From Variovorax sp. J2L1-78 (GTDB taxonomy: Bacteria; Pseudomonadota; Gammaproteobacteria; Burkholderiales; Burkholderiaceae_C), in contig NZ_JASZYB010000004.1 in assembly GCF_030317205.1 (NCBI RefSeq), forward strand, positions 434,001 to 498,000: a stretch of DNA of 64,000 nt, in the 5' to 3' direction. Positions 8,245 to 18,083 of the stretch are shown here, in pieces. Below the pieces are notes generated by a model, which made no database searches, was not told the origin of the DNA, and was given only the letters and a program-made list of their open reading frames with translations. The translations under genes and the position numbers were made by a program. How positions within the stretch are numbered: position 1 is the first letter of the stretch; every line of letters begins with the position of its first letter.

Positions 8245-8263
8245 GATGAGAATTATTCTCGAA
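8245..8263 (-). promoter_or_regulatory. Fur box upstream of feoA
   Basis: A 19-bp element centred on T8254 with perfect inner arms GAGAAT and ATTCTC matches the 9-1-9 layout of Fur operators (consensus GATAATGATAATCATTATC) at most positions. It lies in an AT-rich stretch 23 bp upstream of the feoA ATG, where it would block promoter access under iron sufficiency. Confidence 0.8.
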
Positions 8264-8337
8264 AACAATGGTCAGGGCCAAACAAGGCACGGCTAAGCCC
8301 CTTGGTCCCGGTGCGACAAGGCGACGCTGGAATGAAC

Positions 8338-8370
8338 AAACGCCGATGCCCTCGAGGGACATCGGCGTTT
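8338..8370 (-). terminator. Intrinsic terminator downstream of acnA
   Basis: AAACGCCGATG (8338-8348) pairs perfectly with CATCGGCGTTT (8360-8370) around an 11-base loop. Read leftward, the 11-bp stem ends in GTTTGTTCATT. It begins about 35 bp after the acnA stop and separates acnA from the feoA promoter. Confidence 0.75.
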
Positions 8371-8404
8371 CGTCAGTCGCTGGTCAGCGGCTTCGCCGGT
8401 CGAA

Positions 8405-11272
<2,868 letters not shown>

Positions 11273-11428
11273 GGGGACTCCTGTGATTCGTGGAAGCACC
11301 TCAAAGATAGCAGGCTTCGAAGTCATTCGCTGTCGGAGGGATGGCCGTGAGACTGCGCCCGCCGGCGGCCCGCTCCCTCCGGACGGATCCGGATTCCCTC
11401 CTTCGGAGGAGGCGGCGCGAAAGGTGGT

Positions 11429-11845
11429 TCAGGCCACCGCCATCCCGCCACGCGCGGGGCGCGTCGCACGCAGCCCCATCCACTGCAGGTCGGCCAGCAC
11501 GATGACGACCAAGGATTGCGCCAGCACCCAAGCCGCGCCGAGCGCCGTGTGCGCGACCAGGCCGCTCGCCAGCAGCGCCACGCCGCCCGCGGCCCAGGCC
11601 AGGTTGCCCACGACGACGAGCCCGATCAGCCGGCGCGGCGGCACGGGCCGGCGGGCCATCCACGCCGCGAGCGCGGCGTAGGCCAGCAGGAAGACGCCAG
11701 TGCCGGTGAGCAAGGCGGTCGGCAGGCCGGTCAGCCGCGCCAGCATGTCGGTCAGGCCGAGTTGCAGGGCGCCGGTCGCGGTACACGAGAGCGCGTCGGC
11801 CGCCATCACGCGGGGCAGGAAACGAGGGGAAGCAAAGATCGACAT
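11429..11845 (-). CDS. Small integral membrane protein, four helices
   Basis: The 138-residue hydrophobic protein has four predicted membrane helices (about residues 12-34, 42-62, 74-95 and 101-122) and a short basic tail. ATG 11845 is preceded by AAGGAG at proper spacing, which decides the start; the frame stays open further upstream but there it runs across the divergent regulator gene. I do not recognise a function. It is divergent from an MmyB-like regulator, with a palindrome between them, so it is the likely target of that regulator. Confidence 0.7.
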   Translation of the reverse strand: MSIFASPRFLPRVMAADALSCTATGALQLGLTDMLARLTGLPTALLTGTGVFLLAYAALAAWMARRPVPPRRLIGLVVVGNLAWAAGGVALLASGLVAHTALGAAWVLAQSLVVIVLADLQWMGLRATRPARGGMAVA

Positions 11846-11929
11846 GGTGGGAACTCCTTGGGTGGGATCACGCGGCAGGCCCTTCCTGCTGCGTGGGGTC
11901 GATGGTTCCGCCAGCGCGTCAGGGCGTCG

Positions 11930-11946
11930 ATGACCTGGGAGGTCAT
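11930..11946. promoter_or_regulatory. Palindrome between membrane protein and MmyB-like regulator genes
   Basis: ATGACC (11930-11935) and GGTCAT (11941-11946) form an inverted repeat with a 5-bp spacer, located between the two divergent start codons (11845 and 11973). It is a plausible operator for the XRE regulator encoded to its right; this is inferred from position and symmetry. Confidence 0.45.
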
Positions 11947-11972
11947 GGCCGGGGCGCGCAGCACGTTCCAGA

Positions 11973-12806
11973 ATGGCCGCCATGCACCGTCCCGCCCTTC
12001 CTCCCGTTGCTCCTGGCGCGCGCGAGCCCTTCGGCGCCCACTTGCGCCATTGGCGCCAACGCCGCCGGCTGAGCCAGCTCGATCTGGCGCAGGAGGCCGA
12101 GGTGTCGACCCGGCACCTGAGCTGTGTCGAGACCGGCCGCGCCGCGCCCAGCCGCGAAATGGTGCTGCGCCTGGCGGAACGGCTGGGCGTGCCGCTGCGC
12201 GAGCGCAATGCGCTGCTGGTCGCGGCCGGCTTCGCGCCCATGTACCGCCAGCGCACGCTCGACGACCCGGCGCTCGCCGCGGCGCGCCGAGCGGTCGACC
12301 TGGTGCTCAAGGGCCACGAGCCCTATCCCGCGCTGGCCATCGACCGCCACTGGCACCTGGTCGCGGCCAACCGCATCGTGCCCTTGCTGATGGCCGGTGC
12401 GGCGCCCGACCTGTTGAAGCCGCCGATCAACGTGCTGCGCCTGAGCCTGCACCCGGACGGGCTGGCGCCGCGCATCGCCAACCTGGCGCAATGGCGCGCG
12501 CACCTGCTGGAGCGCCTGCAGCAGCAGGTCGCTGCCTCTGGCGACGCCGTTCTGCAGGCGCTGCATGACGAACTCGCCGCCTACCCGGTCGCCGAACCCG
12601 GCAGGGACGCCACGCCCGCAGGCGGCGAACTGGCAGGCGTGGTCGTGCCCTTCCAGTTGGCGACGCCATCGGGCGTGCTGAGCTTCATCAGCACCACCAC
12701 TGTCTTCGGCACACCGGTCGACGTGACGCTGCAGGAACTGGCCGTGGAATCCTTCTTCCCGGCCGACGCGCAGACCGCCGCCGCCCTGGGCGCGCTGGCG
12801 CGCTGA
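11973..12806 (+). CDS. XRE-family regulator with MmyB-like ligand domain
   Basis: A 277-residue protein with an N-terminal Cro/C1 helix-turn-helix at about residues 20-75 (LRHWRQRRRLSQLDLAQEAE, then STRHLSCVETGRAAPSREMVLRLAE), followed by the MmyB-like PAS-type domain signature ALAIDRHWHLVAANRIVPLL. MmyB-like domains in this architecture are thought to bind fatty-acid-like small molecules and usually control an adjacent gene. ATG 11982 is an alternative start. It is divergently transcribed from the small membrane protein gene, which is the likely target together with itself. Confidence 0.88.
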   Translation: MAAMHRPALPPVAPGAREPFGAHLRHWRQRRRLSQLDLAQEAEVSTRHLSCVETGRAAPSREMVLRLAERLGVPLRERNALLVAAGFAPMYRQRTLDDPALAAARRAVDLVLKGHEPYPALAIDRHWHLVAANRIVPLLMAGAAPDLLKPPINVLRLSLHPDGLAPRIANLAQWRAHLLERLQQQVAASGDAVLQALHDELAAYPVAEPGRDATPAGGELAGVVVPFQLATPSGVLSFISTTTVFGTPVDVTLQELAVESFFPADAQTAAALGALAR

Positions 12807-12880
12807 CCACAGCAGCCGTCGGCGACGGCCCACACGAAGGCGCGGCATTGATGCGCCCTCGGGCCGCATCGCGTTCCTTA

Positions 12881-12910
12881 GCTTGATGCAACACCTCCGA
12901 CTCATCAAGC
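12881..12910. promoter_or_regulatory. Inverted repeat in the leader of the FMN-binding protein gene
   Basis: GCTTGATG (12881-12888) and CATCAAGC (12903-12910) are perfect 8-bp arms 14 bp apart, ending 20 bp before the ATG at 12930. The arms could be a dyad operator or a leader hairpin; nothing in the sequence decides between these. Confidence 0.4.
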
Positions 12911-12929
12911 ACCAAGGAAGACAAGCGCC

Positions 12930-13430
12930 ATGACCACCACGAACGACCATCAGAAGCTCTGGGACCTCATCAAGGACACCCGCTTCGGCATGTTCACGCA
13001 CCGCCACCACGACGGGCTGCTGCACAGCCACCCGTTGACCACCCAGAACAAGGCCCTCGACGAAGGCGCGACGCTGTATTTCTTCGTCCCCAAGGACGGC
13101 GAGATTGCCCGCAACGTCACCGCGGACAGCGCCGTGAACGTGGCCTACGCCAACACCGACAAGGACAGCTACGTGTCGGTGTCCGGGAGGGCCGCGCTGC
13201 TGGAGGACCAGGCGAAGAAGGAAGAGCTTTTCACCGCCATGGCGAAGGCCTGGTTTCCGAAGGGCGTGACCGACCCCAACCTCGGCCTGCTCACGGTCCA
13301 CATCGACAACGCCGAATTCTGGGATGTCGACGACAGCAAGATGGTGCAGATCTTCAAGATGATGAAGGCCGCCATCACCGGCGAGCCGCCCAAGAACATG
13401 GGCGAGCACAAGACGCTCAACGTGGGCTGA
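12930..13430 (+). CDS. Pyridoxamine 5'-phosphate oxidase-fold protein (general stress protein 26-like)
   Basis: The 166 residues form a single split-barrel flavin-binding domain of the GSP26 type: DTRFGMFTHRHHDGLLHSHPLTTQ at the start, then LYFFVPKDGEIARNV and VSVSGRAALLEDQ, ending in a WDVDDSKMVQIFKMMKAAITG segment. Such proteins bind FMN or FAD and are induced by general stress in several bacteria, but the reaction is not established. An AGGAAG site precedes the ATG. The next gene starts 12 bp after its stop, so it may be cotranscribed with the following cluster, although the gene types do not obviously match. Confidence 0.85.
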   Translation: MTTTNDHQKLWDLIKDTRFGMFTHRHHDGLLHSHPLTTQNKALDEGATLYFFVPKDGEIARNVTADSAVNVAYANTDKDSYVSVSGRAALLEDQAKKEELFTAMAKAWFPKGVTDPNLGLLTVHIDNAEFWDVDDSKMVQIFKMMKAAITGEPPKNMGEHKTLNVG

Positions 13431-13442
13431 GCGGCGGACCCG

Positions 13443-14444
13443 ATGCTCGCCCCCCGTCTCGACAGGCGTCTGGACGTCCTGCTGGACCGCACACGTCCCG
13501 AGCCGCCCGGCCTGGCCGACCTGGTGGCGGCAGGGCTGGATCGGCTTCCACTGCCCGGCACCGGGCGCACGCTCGAGCGCTGGCAGGCGCTGGCGGCGGT
13601 CGCTGCCTGCGATCTGTCGTTGGTCAAGCGTTTCGAGGGCCATACCGACGCGCTCGCCATCCTGGCCGAACTCGGCGGGGCAGAAGCGCCCGAGGGCAGC
13701 CGATGGGGCACCTGGTGCGCCGAACCACCGACGGCGCGCGTCGCCCTTCGGCAACGCGACGGCCGATGGGTGCTCGAAGGCACCAAGGCCTGGTGCTCCG
13801 GTGCGGCCGACGTGACCCACGCGGTCGTCAGTTGCTGGGACGAGGACGGCGCACAGCGTCTGGCCGCCGTGGCGATGGCGCAACCGGGCGTCCGCGTCAC
13901 GGGCCAGGGCTGGCATGCCGTCGGCATGTCGGCAACGGGCAGCGTCGACGTGCAGTTCGACGGCGCCGAGGCGCTGCCGGTCGGCGAGGCGGGCGACTAC
14001 GTCGCACGGCCCGGCTTCTGGCAAGGCGGAGCGGGCATCGCAGCCTGCTGGTACGGCGGTGCATGGGGCATTGCCGAGATGACGAGAGCGCTGTGCGGTC
14101 CCCGGCCCGATGCGCATCGGCTGGCGCATCTCGGCGCGATCGATGTCGCCTTGGCCGGCGCCGCCGCCGTGCTGCGAGAGATGGCCGCATGGATCGACGA
14201 GCAGCCCTCGTCGCTCGCCCACCCGTGTGCCTTGCGCGCCCGGCTGGTGACGGAAGCCGCGGCATCGGCGGTGCTCGAACATGCCGGCCGCGCCCTGGGC
14301 GCCGGCCCGCTGTGCCGCGACCCGCGCTTCGCGCGCGCCATGGCCGACCTCCCCGTGTTCCTGCGCCAGAGCCATGCCGAGCGCGATCTCGCGGCGCTGG
14401 GTGAAGCGGTGCTGCCGCCCCAGGAGGCCCCGTGGGCGCTGTAG
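13443..14444 (+). CDS. Acyl-CoA dehydrogenase-like protein of an uncharacterised cluster
   Basis: A 333-residue flavoprotein-fold protein, shorter than normal acyl-CoA dehydrogenases (about 380). The middle beta domain is recognisable (WVLEGTKAWCSGAADVTHAVVS, then GWHAVGMSATGSVDVQF), as is the C-terminal helical bundle with RQSHAERDLAALGEA. I do not see the YEG-type motif that carries the catalytic glutamate in straight-chain dehydrogenases, so it may oxidise or hydroxylate a different substrate. It is the first gene of a run with PIG-L, methyltransferase and glycosyltransferase genes; its 3' end overlaps the PIG-L gene by 13 bp. Confidence 0.8.
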   Translation: MLAPRLDRRLDVLLDRTRPEPPGLADLVAAGLDRLPLPGTGRTLERWQALAAVAACDLSLVKRFEGHTDALAILAELGGAEAPEGSRWGTWCAEPPTARVALRQRDGRWVLEGTKAWCSGAADVTHAVVSCWDEDGAQRLAAVAMAQPGVRVTGQGWHAVGMSATGSVDVQFDGAEALPVGEAGDYVARPGFWQGGAGIAACWYGGAWGIAEMTRALCGPRPDAHRLAHLGAIDVALAGAAAVLREMAAWIDEQPSSLAHPCALRARLVTEAAASAVLEHAGRALGAGPLCRDPRFARAMADLPVFLRQSHAERDLAALGEAVLPPQEAPWAL

Positions 14445-15214
14445 ACGACAAGGCGATCGCCGGACTCGGCACGGCGGAAGATGCCTGGCTGCCCTGGCTG
14501 GCGGCACAGCGGCTGCGGTCGGCGTCCGCCGCCGATCTGCTGGCCGCGGACCGTCGGCTGGTCATGGTCGCCCCCCATCCCGACGACGAGGTGCTCGCCA
14601 TCGGCGGCCTCCTCGCGCAGTGGTCGGACCTGCTGGGCGACGTGCTGATCGTGGCGGTGACCGACGGCGAAGGCAGCCATGCCGGGTCGGCGCAATGGCC
14701 GCCCCTGCGGCTGAGCGCCGAGCGCCCGCTGGAGAGCGCCGAAGCCTGGCGCCGGCTGGGCTTCGGCCAGGCGACGTGCGAGCGGCTGGGCCTGCCGGAC
14801 GGTGGCGTGGGGGCGCAGCGCGATGTGCTGGCCGAGCGCATGGCCGCCCTGCTGCGTCCGACCGACATCGTCTTCACGACCTGGCGCCACGACGGCCATC
14901 CCGATCACGAAGCCACCGGACGGGCCTGCGCCGTGGCCTGTGCGCAAATCGGCTGCACACTCGTCGAAGTGCCCGTGTGGGCGTGGCACTGGGCCCAACC
15001 CGGCGATGCGCGCCTGCCCTGGCACCGCGCCGTACGGCTCCCGCTCGATGCGTCCAGCGCCGCGCGCAAGCGCCACGCGGTGGGTGCCTTCACCAGCCAG
15101 CTGCGGTCGGACCCGTCCACCGGTGCCGGCCCCATCCTGCGCAGCACCACCGTGCAGCGGGCGCACCGACCCTTCGAGATCTTCTTCGCCGAGCCCCATG
15201 ACGTCCCACGATGA
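14432..15214 (+). CDS. PIG-L family deacetylase
   Basis: This 260-residue protein belongs to the PIG-L/LmbE zinc deacetylase family, which removes acetyl groups from N-acetylglucosamine conjugates and related sugars. The zinc and catalytic motif is APHPDDEVLAIGG near residue 50, with the second metal motif HPDHEATGRA further on. The start is GTG 14432, supported by a perfect AGGAGG at 14422-14427, even though it lies inside the preceding gene. It overlaps the methyltransferase gene by 17 bp. In this context it probably deacetylates a sugar made or carried by the glycosyltransferase product. Confidence 0.88.
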   Translation: MGAVDDKAIAGLGTAEDAWLPWLAAQRLRSASAADLLAADRRLVMVAPHPDDEVLAIGGLLAQWSDLLGDVLIVAVTDGEGSHAGSAQWPPLRLSAERPLESAEAWRRLGFGQATCERLGLPDGGVGAQRDVLAERMAALLRPTDIVFTTWRHDGHPDHEATGRACAVACAQIGCTLVEVPVWAWHWAQPGDARLPWHRAVRLPLDASSAARKRHAVGAFTSQLRSDPSTGAGPILRSTTVQRAHRPFEIFFAEPHDVPR

Positions 15215-15824
15215 CCCGAAGCCGGCGGACCGGCGGCCCTACTTCGAATCGCTCTACGGCAGCGACGACGACCCCTACGGCCTGCGCACCCGCTGGTACG
15301 AGGAGCGCAAGCGCAACGTGCTGCTCGCCGCCCTGCCGCACCGGCGCTATGCCACGGCCTATGAGCCGGGATGCGGCGCGGGCGAGCTGACGGTGGCACT
15401 GGCCGCGCGCTGCGACGCGGTGCTCGCCAGCGACTTCAGCGCGCGCGCCGTCGCGTCCGCCCGGCGGCGCACGGCCGGCCTGGCGAACGTCCGCGTCGCA
15501 TCGCACGAGCTGCCGGACGACTGGCCCCACGACGAAGCCCCCTTCGACCTGATCGTGGTGTGCGAACTCGGCTACTTCCTCGATGCGCCGGCGATGTGCA
15601 CGCTGGCCGAGCACTGCGCGGCCTCGTTGACGCCCGACGGCGTCCTGGTCGCGTGCGACTGGCGGCCCGACTTCGACGAACGCGCCCTCGCGACCGATGC
15701 GGTGCACGGCGCCTTCGCCAGTACCGGGCTGGCGCGCACCGTGCGTCATGCCGAAGACGATTTCCTGCTGGAGCTGTGGTGCCGTGACGCACGCTCGGTG
15801 GCACAGCGGGAGGGCATCCGGTGA
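15198..15824 (+). CDS. SAM-dependent methyltransferase, NodS-like
   Basis: A 208-residue class I methyltransferase. The SAM-binding motif I is ATAYEPGCGAGELTVAL near residue 55, followed by VLASDFSARAVASAR (motif II acidic residue) and FDLIVVCELGYFLD. The N-terminal PYFESLYGSDDDPYGLRTRWYEERK segment and the overall pattern resemble NodS, the N-methyltransferase of rhizobial Nod-factor synthesis. Substrate unknown; a deacetylated amino sugar made available by the PIG-L enzyme is a reasonable guess. The start overlaps the PIG-L gene, and its stop overlaps the GTG start of the next gene. Confidence 0.85.
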   Translation: MTSHDDPKPADRRPYFESLYGSDDDPYGLRTRWYEERKRNVLLAALPHRRYATAYEPGCGAGELTVALAARCDAVLASDFSARAVASARRRTAGLANVRVASHELPDDWPHDEAPFDLIVVCELGYFLDAPAMCTLAEHCAASLTPDGVLVACDWRPDFDERALATDAVHGAFASTGLARTVRHAEDDFLLELWCRDARSVAQREGIR

Positions 15825-16519
15825 TCGGCGTCGTCGTCCCCGCGCACGACGAGGAAGCCCACATAGGCGACACCGTTGCCGCGCTGCTCGTGGCGGCGGC
15901 CCACCCCGCGCTGCAGGGCGAGGCGGTCGAAGTGCTCGTGGTGCTCGACAGCTGCAGCGATGCGACGGGCCCCATCGCCCGCTTCGCTGGCGCGCGCACC
16001 TTGGCCGTCGATGCCCGCAATGTGGGGCGGGCGCGGGCGGCGGGTGCCGACCGACTGCTGGGTGAAGGCGCGCGCTGGCTCGCTTTCACCGACGCCGACA
16101 CCCGCGTCTCGCCGGAGTGGCTGATGCGCCAGCTCGAGATCGATGCCGACGTCGTGTGTGGCTCGATCGGCGTGGACGACTGGAGCGTGCATGGCCACTA
16201 CGCGGATTCGCTGCGCGCCCACTTCGCACGCACCTACACCGACGCCGATGGGCACCGCCATGTGCACGGTGCGAACCTCGGCGTTGCTGCCGAGGCCTAT
16301 GTGCGCGCCGGCGGCTTTCCTGCGCTGGCCTGCAGCGAAGACGTGGCCCTGGTCGAGGCGCTGAAAGAAACGGGCGCCCGCATCGCCTGGAGCGCCGCGC
16401 CGCGCGTATCGACCAGCGCACGCCACGATGCGCGGGCGCGCGGCGGCTTCGGCGACACGCTGCTGGCGGTGATCGCGGCGGGCCTCGCCGTAGCGGTGGC
16501 GCCGCGGCTCGCCGAGTAG
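15821..16519 (+). CDS. Glycosyltransferase family 2 protein
   Basis: A 232-residue GT-A fold enzyme starting with GTG in a GTGA overlap with the preceding gene. The N-terminal nucleotide-binding segment is IGVVVPAHDEEAHIGDTV, the DxD-type metal site is AFTDADTRVSPEW near residue 90, and the acceptor-side GGFPALACSEDVALVEAL motif with its ED pair is present. It transfers a sugar from a nucleotide donor to an unknown acceptor. It is soluble apart from a weakly hydrophobic C-terminus. It is the last gene of the four-gene cluster and converges on the MocR regulator gene. Confidence 0.88.
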   Translation: MIGVVVPAHDEEAHIGDTVAALLVAAAHPALQGEAVEVLVVLDSCSDATGPIARFAGARTLAVDARNVGRARAAGADRLLGEGARWLAFTDADTRVSPEWLMRQLEIDADVVCGSIGVDDWSVHGHYADSLRAHFARTYTDADGHRHVHGANLGVAAEAYVRAGGFPALACSEDVALVEALKETGARIAWSAAPRVSTSARHDARARGGFGDTLLAVIAAGLAVAVAPRLAE

Positions 16520-16560
16520 AGGCAGAAGCGCCGGACGCGCGCCGACGCGGGCCCAGCGCG

Positions 16561-17997
16561 TCAGTCGATGACGTTGAGCAGCGAGGCGTTCTGCTGTAGC
16601 AGGCTGCGGATCTGTTCCAGCGCCTGTTCGAGCCTTTCGCGGCTGTCCGCCGCCCCGGTCGCGATGCGCACGGCATTCCGGGCGTCGGCCCCCTCGAGGG
16701 CGAAGGCCGATCCCTCGGCGATCAGCACACCCTCGTGCCGAAGCCGACCGGCGAAGTCGGAGGCACTCCACTCGTCGGGCAGGCTCAGCCACAGGAACAG
16801 CCCCGCGTCGGGGATGACAACCGAGCTTCCCGCCAGGAGCCGTTGCGCCGTCTGCTGGCGAACCTGTGCTTCCGCGCGAATCTGGCCGATCAGCCTCGCC
16901 AGTGTCCCGCTGTTGATCAGGCGCGTCGCCAGGGCCGCCTCCAGCGGCGGGGCGGCCTGCATCGTGGCGCGCAGCAGCTCGACCAGCCTGGCCGTCCTTG
17001 GTGGATCGGGCGCCACCACATAGGACACCCGCATGCTCGGCGAAAGCAGCTTGGCCAGGCCGAAGATGGCGTAGGTGATGTCGGGGGCGAGGGTGGCCAG
17101 CAGGGGCGGAGGGTCGGCTTGCAGGCTGCCGTAGGCGTCGTCCTCGATGAGGGTCAGTCCGCGGCGCCGTGCGACTTCGATCAGCGCATGGCGGCGGCGC
17201 AGCCCCATCACGGCGCCGGTGGGATTCTGGACCGTCGGCACGCAGTACAGGACGGTGGCCTGCGAAGCCAGCGCGGCCTGCTCCAGCGCTTCGGGCACCA
17301 GCCCCTCCTCGTCCAGCCGGACCGGCACCAGCTTGATGCCCAGCACGGTCGCCAGCGTCCGAACGGTCGGCCAGATCATCGCCTCGACCAGCAGGCTGCC
17401 GCCTGACCCCACCAGGCTCGACAACAGGGCGATCAGGGCATTGCGCGTGCCCGACGCCATGGCCATGCGCCCCTCGATCGGCTGCGCGAAGCGCGGTTGA
17501 AGCCAGCTTTCGCCGGCCGCCAGATCAAGCGCCGCGACCGTGCCACCGCGCCGCGCCAGGAAATCGAAGGAGCGCTCCTGCGCGAGCTGGCGCACCTCGG
17601 CCGCCAGGGTGGCGGCAATTTCCAGATTCGGCGGCCAGGTGGACGTGAGGTCGATAGGCGCACGCCCCTCGGCGCCTGGGCGCACTTCCAGGCCGTTCCG
17701 GGCGATGTCCCTCGCTTCGGAGACGAAGGTACCCTTGCCGTGGTGCGACTGCACCAGGCCCAGGCTCTTCGCCTCGTCATAGCCGCGCGTCACTGTAGTG
17801 AAATTGATTCCCAACTGTTTTGCCAGGGCGCGCTGCGAGGGAAGGGAATCGCCGGGCCTCAGAAGACCTTCCCGGATGTCCTGGCCCAGGAGTTGCACGA
17901 TGCGCAGATAGACGGGCCCGGCCATCCCGGCCATGGCGGCGGGCCATCGATCAAACACTCGGCTGGAAAGCTGTTGCGGATCACGTACAGATGACAT
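16561..17997 (-). CDS. MocR-type regulator (GntR DNA-binding domain fused to aminotransferase domain)
   Basis: The 478-residue protein has an N-terminal winged helix of the GntR type (about residues 25-95: YLRIVQLLGQDIREGLLRPG, LPSQRALAKQLGINFTTVTRGYDE) joined to a fold-type I aminotransferase-like domain. The PLP lysine is in AIFGLAKLLSPSMRVSYV, and CVPTVQNPTG is the usual cofactor-site motif. MocR regulators sense PLP adducts of amino acids or amines and often control the neighbouring operon. It is divergent from the eight-gene catabolic operon starting at 18084, with a long AT-rich inverted repeat between them, and is the likely regulator of that operon. Confidence 0.92.
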   Translation of the reverse strand: MSSVRDPQQLSSRVFDRWPAAMAGMAGPVYLRIVQLLGQDIREGLLRPGDSLPSQRALAKQLGINFTTVTRGYDEAKSLGLVQSHHGKGTFVSEARDIARNGLEVRPGAEGRAPIDLTSTWPPNLEIAATLAAEVRQLAQERSFDFLARRGGTVAALDLAAGESWLQPRFAQPIEGRMAMASGTRNALIALLSSLVGSGGSLLVEAMIWPTVRTLATVLGIKLVPVRLDEEGLVPEALEQAALASQATVLYCVPTVQNPTGAVMGLRRRHALIEVARRRGLTLIEDDAYGSLQADPPPLLATLAPDITYAIFGLAKLLSPSMRVSYVVAPDPPRTARLVELLRATMQAAPPLEAALATRLINSGTLARLIGQIRAEAQVRQQTAQRLLAGSSVVIPDAGLFLWLSLPDEWSASDFAGRLRHEGVLIAEGSAFALEGADARNAVRIATGAADSRERLEQALEQIRSLLQQNASLLNVID

Positions 17998-18017
17998 ACA
18001 CTTTTATAATTGACTCA

Positions 18018-18044
18018 ACTGTATGTTGATAATTTGCATACAGT
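18018..18044. promoter_or_regulatory. Inverted repeat in the mocR / catabolic operon divergent promoter region
   Basis: ACTGTATG (18018-18025) and CATACAGT (18037-18044) are perfect 8-bp arms separated by 11 bp in an AT-rich 86-bp divergent region. A TATAAT hexamer lies at 18005-18010, and further ATAC/GTAT half-sites occur nearby (for example ACATACAC around 17995-18002). Multiple GTAT/ATAC half-sites are typical of MocR operators, so I assign it to the adjacent regulator by inference. Confidence 0.6.
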
Positions 18045-18083
18045 GTACGCCAAGTCTCAACCTTACAACGTCCGGAGCAGCAT

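Noticed and set aside
11385..11415. Hairpin CCTCC-TTC-GGAGG between acnA and the membrane protein gene as a terminator
   Set aside because: The stem is only five base pairs with no T tract on either strand.
11846..12310. N-terminal extension of the small membrane protein frame
   Set aside because: It runs across the divergent XRE regulator; the AAGGAG site before 11845 and the hydrophobic N-terminus mark the real start.
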